Source: an uncultured Fusobacteriaceae bacterium (GTDB taxonomy: Bacteria > Fusobacteriota > Fusobacteriia > Fusobacteriales > Fusobacteriaceae). Taken from it: 39,948 nucleotides of DNA. The stretch spans positions 1 through 39,948 of the forward strand of contig CAMQWJ010000016.1 of assembly GCA_947038515.1 (NCBI GenBank), read 5' to 3'. Shown here one piece after another: positions 16,168-24,740 of the stretch. The notes under the pieces were generated by a model. The model was given only the letters and a program-made list of their open reading frames with translations. It searched no databases and had not been told where the DNA came from. The translations under genes were made by a program, and so were the position numbers. Numbering within the stretch: position 1 is the first letter of the stretch; each line of letters begins with the position of its first letter.

Positions 16168-16964
16168 AAACTATTCCCCCATTTTAAAGTTTCTCTTAGG
16201 ATTGAATAATGATTTTGTTCTTCACCATTCAATACAATCATTTTCAATTTTTTCCCTAGTACCTTAATTACTACATTATCTTCACATGAAATTAAATCTA
16301 TATTTTCACCATCGATCAGAACATTAGCAAACTTATCTTCACCATTAACTGTAATTGTTAGCTCTTCCTCTTCTCCTATTACAACAGGTCTTGTTGACAA
16401 ATTATGTGCTGCAATAGGAGTTAATATTATAGCATTTACATTGGGTGAAACTATTGGTCCCCCTGCAGACATAGAATACGCTGTCGAACCAGTAGGGGTA
16501 CAAACTATGAGTCCATCCCCACGATAATTACTCATAAATTCAGAATTAGAATAAACACTTAGTTTAACTAAGTTAACTCCTACATTATTTTTATAAAATA
16601 CAACTTCATTAAGAGCATCATATTGTCTATTTTTTATATTTACTGTCAAAAATTTCCTTTCTTTAATCTTGTAGTCACCATTTAAATATTTTTGAATAGA
16701 TTCAATTGCTTTTTCAAGTTTTATCTCAGTTAAAAACCCTAAATTTCCTCCATTGACAGCAAAAACTTCAATTTCAGGGTTTTTTATTATGGTTTTTGAA
16801 GCCCTAAGTAAGGTACCATCTCCACCAATTACTATTGCAAAATTTGCCTCTTCTATTTTTTCAACGACTTCTATTTTTTTTTCTTTTAGAAATAAATTTA
16901 CTTTACCAAAAAATTCCATAGCTTTTTTTTTTTCTTTATTTACAAAAATATAACACTTTTTCAT
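16161..16964 (-). CDS. nadK: NAD kinase
   Basis: Phosphorylates NAD to NADP. The GGDGT motif (residues 47-51) and NGGNLGFLTE are present. CTPTGSTAYSMSAGGPIV, the second nucleotide-binding block, is also intact. The 267-residue length is normal. AGGAG lies 7 nt before the ATG. It lies between the EnvC-like gene (20 nt upstream) and recN (overlap), an order seen in many Gram-positive-type genomes where nadK and recN are linked. Confidence 0.97.
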   Translation of the reverse strand: MKKCYIFVNKEKKKAMEFFGKVNLFLKEKKIEVVEKIEEANFAIVIGGDGTLLRASKTIIKNPEIEVFAVNGGNLGFLTEIKLEKAIESIQKYLNGDYKIKERKFLTVNIKNRQYDALNEVVFYKNNVGVNLVKLSVYSNSEFMSNYRGDGLIVCTPTGSTAYSMSAGGPIVSPNVNAIILTPIAAHNLSTRPVVIGEEEELTITVNGEDKFANVLIDGENIDLISCEDNVVIKVLGKKLKMIVLNGEEQNHYSILRETLKWGNSLC

Positions 16965-16983
16965 AATTCAACTCCTAAAAAAT

Positions 16984-18102
16984 TTAAAAGAATTCTTCCG
17001 GATTAATTGATTTTAATTTAAATCTTAATTCATAGTAAAGATCTGGTTTTCCACCATTAGCAAAACCTAGTACTCCTATTACTTCCGATCGTTTTAAAAT
17101 TTTTCCTTTTGCTACACTAGTTGAAATTAAATTACCATAAACACCAATCAAATTATTTCCATAATCAATCATAACAACTTTTCCTAAACCTTGAAAAGTA
17201 TCTGAATAAATTACTTTTCCTGCTCCTGCAGCTTTTATCGAAGAACCTAACTCCCCTCTTATTTCTAAACCATTACTTGCTATAGTGTTTCTCTTTTGAC
17301 CATATCTAGTTACAATTTTTCCATTTAATGGAATTGATAGTTTTCCTATATTTTTTCTAGCTGTTTTCAAATTTAATTTTTTATCAACTTTTGTTGACTT
17401 ATTAATAACATTCCTTATTTGACTTTCGATTCTTTTCTTTTCTTTAATTAATTTTGCTATTCTAGATCTATGTCCACCTTTCTCTCTTTCAAGTTTCTTT
17501 ATTAAAATCCCATGATTAGAAATCTTTTGATCTAGATTTATTCCATTGCTCTTAAGACGATCTTGTAGGCTTTGTAACTTTTTTTTCTCTTTTTCTACAT
17601 TTGACTTTGATTCTATGATATCTATTTTAATTGTTGAAACCTTTTCTATTCGATTAGTATCATTATTTAATATTTTTTTAAATGAAATAATAACTTCAGG
17701 CGAAAATTCCTCTGAAGTTTTATCTATACTATATCTATTCCAAGATTTTAATTTTAATTTATTATTAGATTTTATACTTTTAAGTACTTCATTACTAACT
17801 TTCAAGCTTTTTTCACTATAATCAATATTTTTACTTAAAACATTGATTTCAGATAATATTTTTATTTGTTCTTCTTTTATTTTCTCTATCTCTTTGGTAT
17901 TTTTATAAATTTGTTTTTCAAGACTGTTTTTTTCAGTATCAATTTTTTTTATTCTAATATTTTTACTTTTTATCTCTTTATTTATCTTCCAAATATCTTT
18001 TTTCATTTCATCAGCAGTATTCATAAAAACAGTTGAGTTAATGAAAAAACTTAAAAATAAGAGCAAGAAAGAGTATTTAGATATTTTTTTCAATATTTTC
18101 AC
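16984..18102 (-). CDS. EnvC-like murein hydrolase activator with degenerate LytM domain
   Basis: Exported coiled-coil protein. A signal peptide covers ~1-28, long coiled coils ~30-230, and a C-terminal LytM/M23 domain ~258-372. The zinc ligands are missing. The HxGxD position reads SNGLEI, HYGHL reads VYGNL, and HLHFE reads DLYYE. Such a dead LytM domain is the mark of amidase activators (E. coli EnvC) rather than endopeptidases. The upstream gene (4-nt overlap) encodes an FtsX-like protein, the known membrane partner of EnvC, which supports the call. It probably activates a cell-wall amidase at the septum. Confidence 0.85.
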   Translation of the reverse strand: MKILKKISKYSFLLLFLSFFINSTVFMNTADEMKKDIWKINKEIKSKNIRIKKIDTEKNSLEKQIYKNTKEIEKIKEEQIKILSEINVLSKNIDYSEKSLKVSNEVLKSIKSNNKLKLKSWNRYSIDKTSEEFSPEVIISFKKILNNDTNRIEKVSTIKIDIIESKSNVEKEKKKLQSLQDRLKSNGINLDQKISNHGILIKKLEREKGGHRSRIAKLIKEKKRIESQIRNVINKSTKVDKKLNLKTARKNIGKLSIPLNGKIVTRYGQKRNTIASNGLEIRGELGSSIKAAGAGKVIYSDTFQGLGKVVMIDYGNNLIGVYGNLISTSVAKGKILKRSEVIGVLGFANGGKPDLYYELRFKLKSINPEEFF

Positions 18103-18905
18103 TTCCTTGGTCTGTCTTTAAATTTAATTGGAATAAAAATTAGCATTAATACAATACAAAAAACAAGTCCAAAAGTACTATAAACTATTTCAATCTCACT
18201 CACTCTAAAGATTTCTACAATTTCTTCACTATACTTCCTCTTAAATAGTAAATATAGATTATAGTATATTGCACTACCACTAATAGCACTTGCAACTAAA
18301 GGTAGAAACAAAACTTTTTTCCCTAATTTTATAGCTTTTTCTTCATCTTGAGAATTCTGATAATAATATAAATACTTTTCATAAACCAAATTTATAAACA
18401 TTGAATAAATCATATAAATAATTGGAACTATTCCTAATATTAAAACTGCTAAAAGGATATTTTTCAAGTTTTTACTTTCTTTAGTTGTCTGTTCTGTGAC
18501 TACTTCATTAAAATGAAAACTCACAATATTTTTTTCTGTTTCTAGCAAAGTATCTATAATTTTTTTCTTATTTTCTACTCCCAGAACATTTATTATTATT
18601 AGATCAGATAGAGGATTATTTACTTCTGGTATTGAAATTTCCAGTTCTTTCACTAGTCTTTTCAATCCTCTCTCTTTAGAATAATATTTTAAGTTTTTCA
18701 CTTCTTTTATTTTCCATAATTTTTGTTCTAAAACTTCAATTTCATTTTGTTTTAATTCTTCTTTTAATTCTATTTGAAGAGTACTTTTATTTTCAATTAT
18801 TTCTCTATATTTATTAATATTTAGAAATAAAGAGATAAAAAAAACAAATAAAAAAAACAAATATGTTAATATAAAAAAATTACTCTTCTTTCTTTCAAAA
18901 TTCAT
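18099..18905 (-). CDS. ftsX: FtsX-like cell-division membrane protein
   Basis: Permease-like partner of the FtsE ATPase that relays its activity to periplasmic murein hydrolase activators. The topology fits. One transmembrane segment lies at ~10-32. An extracellular domain follows at ~33-150, with the FtsX pattern KIKEVKNLKYYSKERGLKRL. Three C-terminal membrane segments lie at ~152-268. The ATG at 18905 is chosen (GAGG 6 nt upstream; upstream ATGs overlap that site). It overlaps the EnvC-like gene by 4 nt. No ftsE lies next to it: the upstream gene is a transketolase subunit. Confidence 0.82.
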   Translation of the reverse strand: MNFERKKSNFFILTYLFFLFVFFISLFLNINKYREIIENKSTLQIELKEELKQNEIEVLEQKLWKIKEVKNLKYYSKERGLKRLVKELEISIPEVNNPLSDLIIINVLGVENKKKIIDTLLETEKNIVSFHFNEVVTEQTTKESKNLKNILLAVLILGIVPIIYMIYSMFINLVYEKYLYYYQNSQDEEKAIKLGKKVLFLPLVASAISGSAIYYNLYLLFKRKYSEEIVEIFRVSEIEIVYSTFGLVFCIVLMLIFIPIKFKDRPRK

Positions 18906-18956
18906 CATACACCTCATATACCTTTATAATTTTAGCCCAACTCTTTTGGTCAGCTT

Positions 18957-19886
18957 CTATTTTAAATTTTCTTTTACTGTTAAAACAATTTTTTCAGCTG
19001 TTAAATTATATTTTTCTAATAATTCTTCTCCCTTACCACTTTGTCCAAATTTATCATATATTCCTACTTTCTTTACTAATGTTGGATGAGTTTCTGATAA
19101 AAATTCAGAAATTGCAGAACCCAAACCTCCTATTACTGAATGTTCTTCAGCCGTAACAATAAATTGAGTTTCTTGTGCAGCTTTTAATATAGTTTCTCCA
19201 TCCAATGGTTTTATAGTCCCTACATTTAGAACTCTTGCAGAAATATTATCTTTTTTTAATAATTCACAAGCTTCTAATGCCTTTTCAACCATGAGTCCTG
19301 TCGCTGCAATAGTCACATCAGTTCCTTCTTTCAATGTATTGATTATCCCAATTTGAAATTCATAAGTAGATTCATCAAATAAAACTTCAGTATCAAGCCT
19401 TCCCATTCGTAAATAAACTGGTCCTTCATACTCTGCTGCTGCAAAAACCATTTTTTTTGTTTCGGTTGCATCTGCAGGTGATAAAACTACCATTCCTGGA
19501 ATGCTTCGCATTAAAGCTATGTCCTCTATCGCTTGATGAGACCCACCATCTTCCCCTACAGATATCCCCGCATGTGTAGGAGCTATTTTTACATTTAGTT
19601 TAGGATATGCAACAGAATTTCTAATTTGTTCAAAACCTCTTCCAGCAGCAAAAATAGCAAAAGTTGAGGCAAAAACTATTTTACCCGTTGTAGCTATTCC
19701 AGCAGCAGTTCCAATTAAATCTGCTTCTGCTATTCCAACATTTATATGTCTTTCTGGAAATTTATTTTGAAACATACTAGTTTTAGTTGATTTTGTTAAA
19801 TCAGCATCTAAAACAATCACATTTTTATTTATTGAACCAAGTTCTACTAAAGCTTCTCCATATCCTTGTCTAGTTGATTTTTTCAT
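18957..19886 (-). CDS. Transketolase, C-terminal subunit
   Basis: Pyrimidine-binding and C-terminal domains of a two-polypeptide transketolase of the pentose phosphate pathway. VGIAEADLIGTAAGIA includes the catalytic glutamate that activates thiamine diphosphate. The HAGISVGEDGGSHQAIEDIALMR block is typical, and the last ~120 residues form the transketolase C-domain. The ATG overlaps the stop of the N-terminal subunit by 4 nt (ATGA), with AGGAGG just upstream, so the two are translationally coupled. The split arrangement is intact, not a frameshift. Confidence 0.95.
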   Translation of the reverse strand: MKKSTRQGYGEALVELGSINKNVIVLDADLTKSTKTSMFQNKFPERHINVGIAEADLIGTAAGIATTGKIVFASTFAIFAAGRGFEQIRNSVAYPKLNVKIAPTHAGISVGEDGGSHQAIEDIALMRSIPGMVVLSPADATETKKMVFAAAEYEGPVYLRMGRLDTEVLFDESTYEFQIGIINTLKEGTDVTIAATGLMVEKALEACELLKKDNISARVLNVGTIKPLDGETILKAAQETQFIVTAEEHSVIGGLGSAISEFLSETHPTLVKKVGIYDKFGQSGKGEELLEKYNLTAEKIVLTVKENLK

Positions 19887-20710
19887 TTTTTTCCTCCTAC
19901 TGATAATTCTTTAATAGCTTGTTCTGTTTCTTCCACTGTTGGTGCGACACCATGAAACCCACAAACATTTTCCATGAAAGAAACACCCTTTCCTTTTGTA
20001 GTTTTAGCGATGATTACTGTTGGTTGTCCTTTTGTTGCTTTAGCTTTATCTAGAGCTACAAAAATTTCTTCGAAGTTATGTCCATCGATCTTAATTACAT
20101 TCCAACCAAAAGCTTCCCATTTTTTATCCAAAGGTTCCACACCTTTTATTTTATCCACATTACCATCAATTTGAAGATTATTAGCATCTATGAAAGCACA
20201 AACAGAATCCAATTTATAGTGAGCACTGGTCATGGCTGCTTCCCATATTTGACCTTCTTGCATTTCACCATCTCCCATAATAATATATGTTCTATAATCA
20301 AGTCCCGAAATTCTTCCAGATAGGGCCATTCCATTGGCTACTGATAAACCTTGTCCTAAAGAACCTGTTGACATCTCTATTCCTGGAACTTTTCTCATAT
20401 CTGGGTGTCCTTGTAAAATTGAACCATATTCTCTTAAAGTGGATAATACTTCTTTTTTTATATAGTCTTTTTCAGCTAAAACAGCATATAAAGCAGGTGC
20501 TGCATGTCCCTTTGACAACACAAATCTATCTCTATTTTCCATAGTTGGGGTTTTAGAATCTACATTCATTTCTCCAAAGTATAATGCTGTTAAAATTTCC
20601 ACTATGGAAAGTGACCCTCCTGGATGACCAGATTTTGATTTACAAATCATTTTCACTATGTTTTTTCTTATCTCTACTGCTGTTTCTTTTAAAAATCTCT
20701 CTTCTCTCAT
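19883..20710 (-). CDS. Transketolase, N-terminal subunit
   Basis: Thiamine-diphosphate-binding domain of the split transketolase. SGHPGGSLSIVEIL and KGHAAPALYAVLA bind substrate and cofactor. The GDG...NN thiamine motif runs from MGDGEMQEGQ to DANNLQIDG. GGAG lies 6 nt before the ATG. A promoter with an extended -10 (20742-20750) lies 32 nt upstream, making this the first gene of the long minus-strand run. Confidence 0.95.
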   Translation of the reverse strand: MREERFLKETAVEIRKNIVKMICKSKSGHPGGSLSIVEILTALYFGEMNVDSKTPTMENRDRFVLSKGHAAPALYAVLAEKDYIKKEVLSTLREYGSILQGHPDMRKVPGIEMSTGSLGQGLSVANGMALSGRISGLDYRTYIIMGDGEMQEGQIWEAAMTSAHYKLDSVCAFIDANNLQIDGNVDKIKGVEPLDKKWEAFGWNVIKIDGHNFEEIFVALDKAKATKGQPTVIIAKTTKGKGVSFMENVCGFHGVAPTVEETEQAIKELSVGGKK

Positions 20711-20741
20711 TTCATTCTCCTTTTTTATTTTTTCTACTCAA

Positions 20742-20750
20742 ATTATATCA
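20742..20750 (-). promoter_or_regulatory. Extended -10 promoter of the transketolase-led run
   Basis: TGATATAAT on the minus strand (TG-n-TATAAT). The -35 region has no strong match. The start site would lie ~25 nt before the ATG at 20710. This is the only clear promoter I find ahead of the 17-gene run. Confidence 0.5.
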
Positions 20751-20797
20751 AATTTTATTCTAAAAAGTAATATTTTCCTTAATTAAATTTAATTTAA

Positions 20798-21370
20798 TTA
20801 TTTTTTATTAATCTGAGACACTAATTTTGATGTTACAGTATAAATATCCTTTTTTAGTTCTGGAAACTTCAGACCACTCAAGGACAAAAACACCACTAAA
20901 AATGTAATAAAAGGTCTAAAAAATTTCTCTTCTTTAACTGTATTCTTAAAAATAGTAAAGAGGCTCAGTGCTCCCAATATATAAGTTACTACTATTGTTT
21001 GGGTATAATGTATTGCCAAATAAAAAGAATATACACTTGAAAAAAATATAATCATTTTACTCATTCTTATCCCTACACTGGTATTTATAACCGGAAAATG
21101 TATTAAAGCTCCCATTGCCCAACCTTTAGGAAAAAAATCAAACAATAAGTGAATTCCCATCGCTAATGAAAATCCAATAATAAAATATTCAAATACCTCA
21201 CTATTCGATTGTCGTTTATAAAAATATATCATCATCCACAAAATAATCGGACTATGTGTTAATATATTTCGATGCTTTATTTTCAACTTAAAATCCCAAT
21301 CTGGAAATCTCATTCCAATAATAAAAGATGTGAAAAGCAATACCAATTCTATGCCACTTGGAAACTTCAT
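20798..21370 (-). CDS. YdjM-like inner-membrane protein (putative metal-dependent hydrolase)
   Basis: Integral membrane protein, 190 residues with about four to five hydrophobic segments. The pattern of the YdjM/LexA-regulated membrane hydrolase family can be seen. An acidic PDWD (~24-27) is followed by HRNILTHS (~33-40) and a helix with GIHLLFDFFPKG (~72-83), giving the His/Asp set expected for a metal site. Biological role in this family is unsettled. GGAGG lies 5 nt before the ATG. It follows the carboxypeptidase gene by 33 nt on the same strand. A weak AT-only inverted repeat lies downstream (20778-20796). Confidence 0.7.
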   Translation of the reverse strand: MKFPSGIELVLLFTSFIIGMRFPDWDFKLKIKHRNILTHSPIILWMMIYFYKRQSNSEVFEYFIIGFSLAMGIHLLFDFFPKGWAMGALIHFPVINTSVGIRMSKMIIFFSSVYSFYLAIHYTQTIVVTYILGALSLFTIFKNTVKEEKFFRPFITFLVVFLSLSGLKFPELKKDIYTVTSKLVSQINKK

Positions 21371-21403
21371 TTTTCCTCCACAAATTATTTTTCAAATATT
21401 ATT

Positions 21404-22636
21404 TTACCAAAAAACATACCATTTTTTAGGGATATTTTCTTTTAATATCAAATTTCCATTTTCTATTTCTATACCATTTTTATACACTGTATAAAATCCA
21501 CATACTTCATCCATCTTCAGTGGAGCTTCTAAAACTTTTGGTCTAGTGACAATTATATCAATATTATCAGTTATTACTTTCTTTATTTCTTTATTTTTAT
21601 CTGGATATAAAGACACATGTTTTTTTGTCCCCTTTATTACATCGATAGTCACAAGAGAAGTTTCTTTATTGGTAATCTCTTCAATCCAGTTTTCTTCATG
21701 AAATTTTTTATCCAGTTCAATAACTTTCTTATTCCTTATTTTTGCATTTTTTCCACCTAAGACTACATAAAAGTTCTTATATCCTAATTTTTCATTATAT
21801 ATAGCTATATTAGAGCCAGCATCATTATGACTTCCTGTTTTCAAACCTTTTATTCCCTCAACACCAAGTAAAGAATTAGTGTTTTTAATTTTTATTTTAT
21901 CACCAAAAATTTTAGTTTCTTTTATTTTTGTAATTTCTAAAATTTCTGGATATTTCATTACCTCAAGCATTATTTTATAAACTCCATAAGCAGTTCCTAT
22001 ATCCATCTTTTTTTTGGTGATTCTATCAGGTAATCCTGCTGGGCTATAAAGTTTCACTATGTTTTCTAATCCAATACTTTTTACTTTTTTTGACATTTTT
22101 TTTATAAAAGCGTCATAATTACCATTAGTAACATAATCTGCTAAAGCGTAAGTAGCATTATTTGCAGACCTTATAAGAGAGGCTTTTATCAACTCTTCAA
22201 CAGTTAAAACATCACCTTTCTTTACCTTTATTTTACTTCCTCCAACTTTTGAAATTTTTTCTGAAATTTCTATTTTATCTTTTAATTTTATTCTCCCCAC
22301 TCGTATTTCATCAAAAACTACCATAATAGTCACTAATTTTGTTAAAGAGGCGTAAGGATGGACTTTATCTATATTTTCACCATAATAGACATTTCCATTT
22401 TCATCTCCAATCAAAGCAGCGACTACATCTTCCTCTACTTCTTCTATTTTTACTTCTTCTATTTTTATTTCTTCTATCTTTTCTTCTTCTGACTTTTCTT
22501 CTTCTGACTTTTCTTCTTCTATTCCTCTAATTTCTGTAGTAACAATACTTTTATTTTGTTCTTCCTCTTTAACAGTATTCCCTAAAGCCATATTAATAAT
22601 CAATAACCACATAAAAACAAATATTCTTTTTTTCAT
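21404..22636 (-). CDS. dacA: D-alanyl-D-alanine carboxypeptidase (S11 family) with Glu/Lys-rich linker
   Basis: Penicillin-binding protein that trims the terminal D-Ala of peptidoglycan stem peptides. A signal peptide covers ~1-19. Residues ~37-70 are a tandem acidic linker of SEEEK and EEIKI/EEVKI units. The catalytic domain then follows with S97-L-T-K100, S157-A-N159 and K266-T-G268, all three active-site motifs intact. The β-rich C-terminal domain is also present. I start it at the ATG at 22636; a TTG at 22651 overlaps the promoter -10. There is no Shine-Dalgarno, and the mapped promoter would leave a leader of only about 9 nt. Confidence 0.9.
   Translation of the reverse strand: MKKRIFVFMWLLIINMALGNTVKEEEQNKSIVTTEIRGIEEEKSEEEKSEEEKIEEIKIEEVKIEEVEEDVVAALIGDENGNVYYGENIDKVHPYASLTKLVTIMVVFDEIRVGRIKLKDKIEISEKISKVGGSKIKVKKGDVLTVEELIKASLIRSANNATYALADYVTNGNYDAFIKKMSKKVKSIGLENIVKLYSPAGLPDRITKKKMDIGTAYGVYKIMLEVMKYPEILEITKIKETKIFGDKIKIKNTNSLLGVEGIKGLKTGSHNDAGSNIAIYNEKLGYKNFYVVLGGKNAKIRNKKVIELDKKFHEENWIEEITNKETSLVTIDVIKGTKKHVSLYPDKNKEIKKVITDNIDIIVTRPKVLEAPLKMDEVCGFYTVYKNGIEIENGNLILKENIPKKWYVFW
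22440..22525. repeat. 15-nt tandem repeat coding for the carboxypeptidase linker
   Basis: Within the dacA-type gene the plus strand shows repeated 15-nt units: CTTCTTCTGACTTTT twice, followed by diverged CTTCTATTTTTACTT-type units. They code for SEEEK and EEVKI/EEIKI. Such repeats can change copy number by slippage without changing frame. Confidence 0.75.
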
Positions 22637-22650
22637 TATTTTAATCGACA

Positions 22651-22678
22651 AATCTATAATTTCTTATAGAATGGTCAA
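22651..22678 (-). promoter_or_regulatory. Promoter of the carboxypeptidase gene
   Basis: TTGACC (22673-22678), a 16-nt spacer and TAGATT (22651-22656) lie on the minus strand. The start would fall near 22645, just 9 or so nt before the ATG at 22636, suggesting a very short leader. Confidence 0.5.
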
Positions 22679-22687
22679 CCCTCCCTT

Positions 22688-23329
22688 TTATTTTAATTTA
22701 TTTATTCCGAAATTACACCATTCTAAAACTTCACATTCTGAGCATTGTGGTCGTCTCGCTACACAAGTACTTCTACCGTGTAAAACCATATAGTGAGAAA
22801 ATACAATCCAGTATTTTTTAGGTATAATTTTCATTAATTCCTTTTCTATTTTAATAGGGTTTTCACTTTTTACAAGCCCCATTAAATTTGTAATTCTTTT
22901 CACATGTGTATCAACAGTTACACCATCTGCTAATCCAAAAATTTCCCCCCTGACAACATTCGCTGTTTTCCTCCCTACACCTGCAAGATTTGTTAGTTTC
23001 TCCATATCTTGTGGAACTTCACTATTATATTCAGACACGAGAATTTTAGAGGTCAATTGAATATTTTTTGATTTATTTTTATAAAATCCAGTACTATAAA
23101 TCATTTTTTCTATTTGACTTAATGAAGCTTCTGAAAATTCCAAAGGGGTATTCATTATTTCAAACATTTTTTCTGTAACAATATTTACTCTTGCATCTGT
23201 GCATTGGGCCGAAAGAATTACTGCTATCAGTAATTCAAATGCTGTTGTATAATTTAATTCACATTTTGGATTTCCAAATTTCTTTTCCATTATAGGGATA
23301 ATTTTTTTTACTTTTTCTTTTTTTGTCAC
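22688..23329 (-). CDS. nth: Endonuclease III
   Basis: DNA glycosylase/AP lyase for oxidised pyrimidines. The helix-hairpin-helix LAGVGRKTANVV includes the catalytic K121, and D140 lies in TVDTHVKR. The [4Fe-4S] cluster ligands C189, C196, C199 and C205 fit the C-x6-C-x2-C-x5-C pattern. It begins at a GTG (23329) with AAGGAG 5 nt upstream. It diverges from nifS across a 226-nt region containing a promoter for each gene. The gene needs an Fe-S cluster, and the NifS/NifU pair lies next door. Confidence 0.97.
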   Translation of the reverse strand: MTKKEKVKKIIPIMEKKFGNPKCELNYTTAFELLIAVILSAQCTDARVNIVTEKMFEIMNTPLEFSEASLSQIEKMIYSTGFYKNKSKNIQLTSKILVSEYNSEVPQDMEKLTNLAGVGRKTANVVRGEIFGLADGVTVDTHVKRITNLMGLVKSENPIKIEKELMKIIPKKYWIVFSHYMVLHGRSTCVARRPQCSECEVLEWCNFGINKLK

Positions 23330-23376
23330 AAGATCTCCTTATTTCAAATTTTTTCACAACAAATATCCGTATATAT

Positions 23377-23406
23377 AGTATATCACATGTTGTAAAATTT
23401 TATCAA
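23377..23406 (-). promoter_or_regulatory. Promoter of nth
   Basis: TTGATA (23401-23406), an 18-nt spacer and TATACT (23377-23382) preceded by TG-A (extended -10) lie on the minus strand. The leader is about 40 nt. Confidence 0.6.
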
Positions 23407-23469
23407 AAAAAATACATATCTAACTAAATTTTTACTCATTTTTCTCCCTTTCACCCCTAAAATTAATTC

Positions 23470-23498
23470 TTGACAATAAAAATAAAGAATGATATAAA
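23470..23498 (+). promoter_or_regulatory. Promoter of nifS-nifU
   Basis: TTGACA (23470-23475), a 17-nt spacer and TATAAA (23493-23498). Transcription would start near 23505, about 50 nt before the nifS GTG. No clear operator repeat was noticed. Confidence 0.7.
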
Positions 23499-23555
23499 TA
23501 ATATATAGCTTGCATCAAATCAAATTAAAAAAAATCAATCTAGGAGATGTTAAAA

Positions 23556-24734
23556 GTGAATATATACTTAGATAATAATGCAACAACCAAATTAAGTAAA
23601 GATACTTTAGATAAAATGATTCCTTACTTGACTGAACATTTTGGAAATGCTTCTAGTCAACATAGTTTTGGATCTGCTGCTGCCAAAGGAATGAATGCTT
23701 CTCGAGAGACTATAAGTAAAATTTTAGGTGTTGAAAGTAAAGAACTTTTCTTTACTGGTTCTGGAGTTGAAGGTGATAACCTTGCTATTCGTGGGGTAGT
23801 AAAAGCCTATAAAAATAGAGGAAAACATCTAATCACCTCTTCAATTGAACATCCAGGAGTAAAAGAAACTTTTGCAGATTTAGAAAAAGAAGGATTCCAA
23901 GTTACTTATTTACCTGTAGATACAAATGGTTTAATTTCAATCTCAGATTTAAAAAATGCCATTACTGATGAGACAATTTTAATTTCTATTATGTATGCCA
24001 ATAATGAAGTTGGAACTATTCAACCTATAAACGAAATTGGTAAAATAGCAAAAGAACATAAAATAATATTCCATTGTGATGCTGTACAAGCCGTGGGAAA
24101 AATACCTGTAAATCCTAAAAATGATAATATTGATATTCTAGTTTTTACTGCTCATAAATTTCATGGACCTAAAGGCATTGGTGCAATGTATATTCGAAGT
24201 GGTGTAAGAATTGGAAAAACAATCACTGGAGGGGGGCAGGAAGGAAAATTAAGACCTGGTACCTCTAATGTTGCTGGAATGGTGGGAATGGCACATGCTT
24301 TGGAGCAGGCTGTTTCATCAATGAATGAACATATCATTTATGAAAGTCAGTTAAGAGATTATTTTGAAGCTGAACTTCTTAAGTCTATCCCAGAGATAGT
24401 CTTTAATGCACAAAAAGCTAATCGTTTACCTGGAACCTCTAGTATTACTTTTAAATATCTAGAAGGAGAATCAATATTACTTTCTCTTAACTATAAAGGG
24501 ATCGCAGTAAGTTCTGGTTCTGCTTGTTCTTCAACAGAACTTCAACCTTCTCATGTCTTAATCGCTATGGGAATACCTATTGAATTTGCTCACGGAACAA
24601 TACGTTTTAGTCTAGACTTCACTAATACAAAAGAAGAAATTGACTATGTAATTATTACACTCAAAGAAATTATTACCAGACTCAGAGAAATATCTCCACT
24701 TTGGAATAATAATATGGAGAATAAAATAAAATAA
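23556..24734 (+). CDS. nifS: Cysteine desulfurase (NifS/IscS type)
   Basis: PLP enzyme that takes sulfur from cysteine for Fe-S cluster assembly. I begin at the GTG at 23556, giving MNIYLDNNATT, the usual N-terminus; GGAG is 9 nt upstream. An ATG at 23547 abuts the ribosome site. H99 (SIEHPGV) and the PLP lysine K201 (AHKFHGPKG) are intact. The persulfide cysteine C324 lies in SSGSACSS, and the TGGGQEGKLRPGT block is present. The nifU scaffold follows 48 nt later. Confidence 0.95.
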   Translation: MNIYLDNNATTKLSKDTLDKMIPYLTEHFGNASSQHSFGSAAAKGMNASRETISKILGVESKELFFTGSGVEGDNLAIRGVVKAYKNRGKHLITSSIEHPGVKETFADLEKEGFQVTYLPVDTNGLISISDLKNAITDETILISIMYANNEVGTIQPINEIGKIAKEHKIIFHCDAVQAVGKIPVNPKNDNIDILVFTAHKFHGPKGIGAMYIRSGVRIGKTITGGGQEGKLRPGTSNVAGMVGMAHALEQAVSSMNEHIIYESQLRDYFEAELLKSIPEIVFNAQKANRLPGTSSITFKYLEGESILLSLNYKGIAVSSGSACSSTELQPSHVLIAMGIPIEFAHGTIRFSLDFTNTKEEIDYVIITLKEIITRLREISPLWNNNMENKIK

Positions 24735-24740
24735 TTTTTA

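Noticed and set aside
18957-20710. Frameshifted transketolase
   Set aside because: The two parts overlap by ATGA with a ribosome site before the second, and the split falls at the known domain border, so this is the normal two-subunit form.
20778-20796. AATTAAATT/AATTTAATT inverted repeat as a terminator of the YdjM-like gene
   Set aside because: All A/T pairs, loop of a few nt only, and no distinct U-run beyond it; too weak to call.
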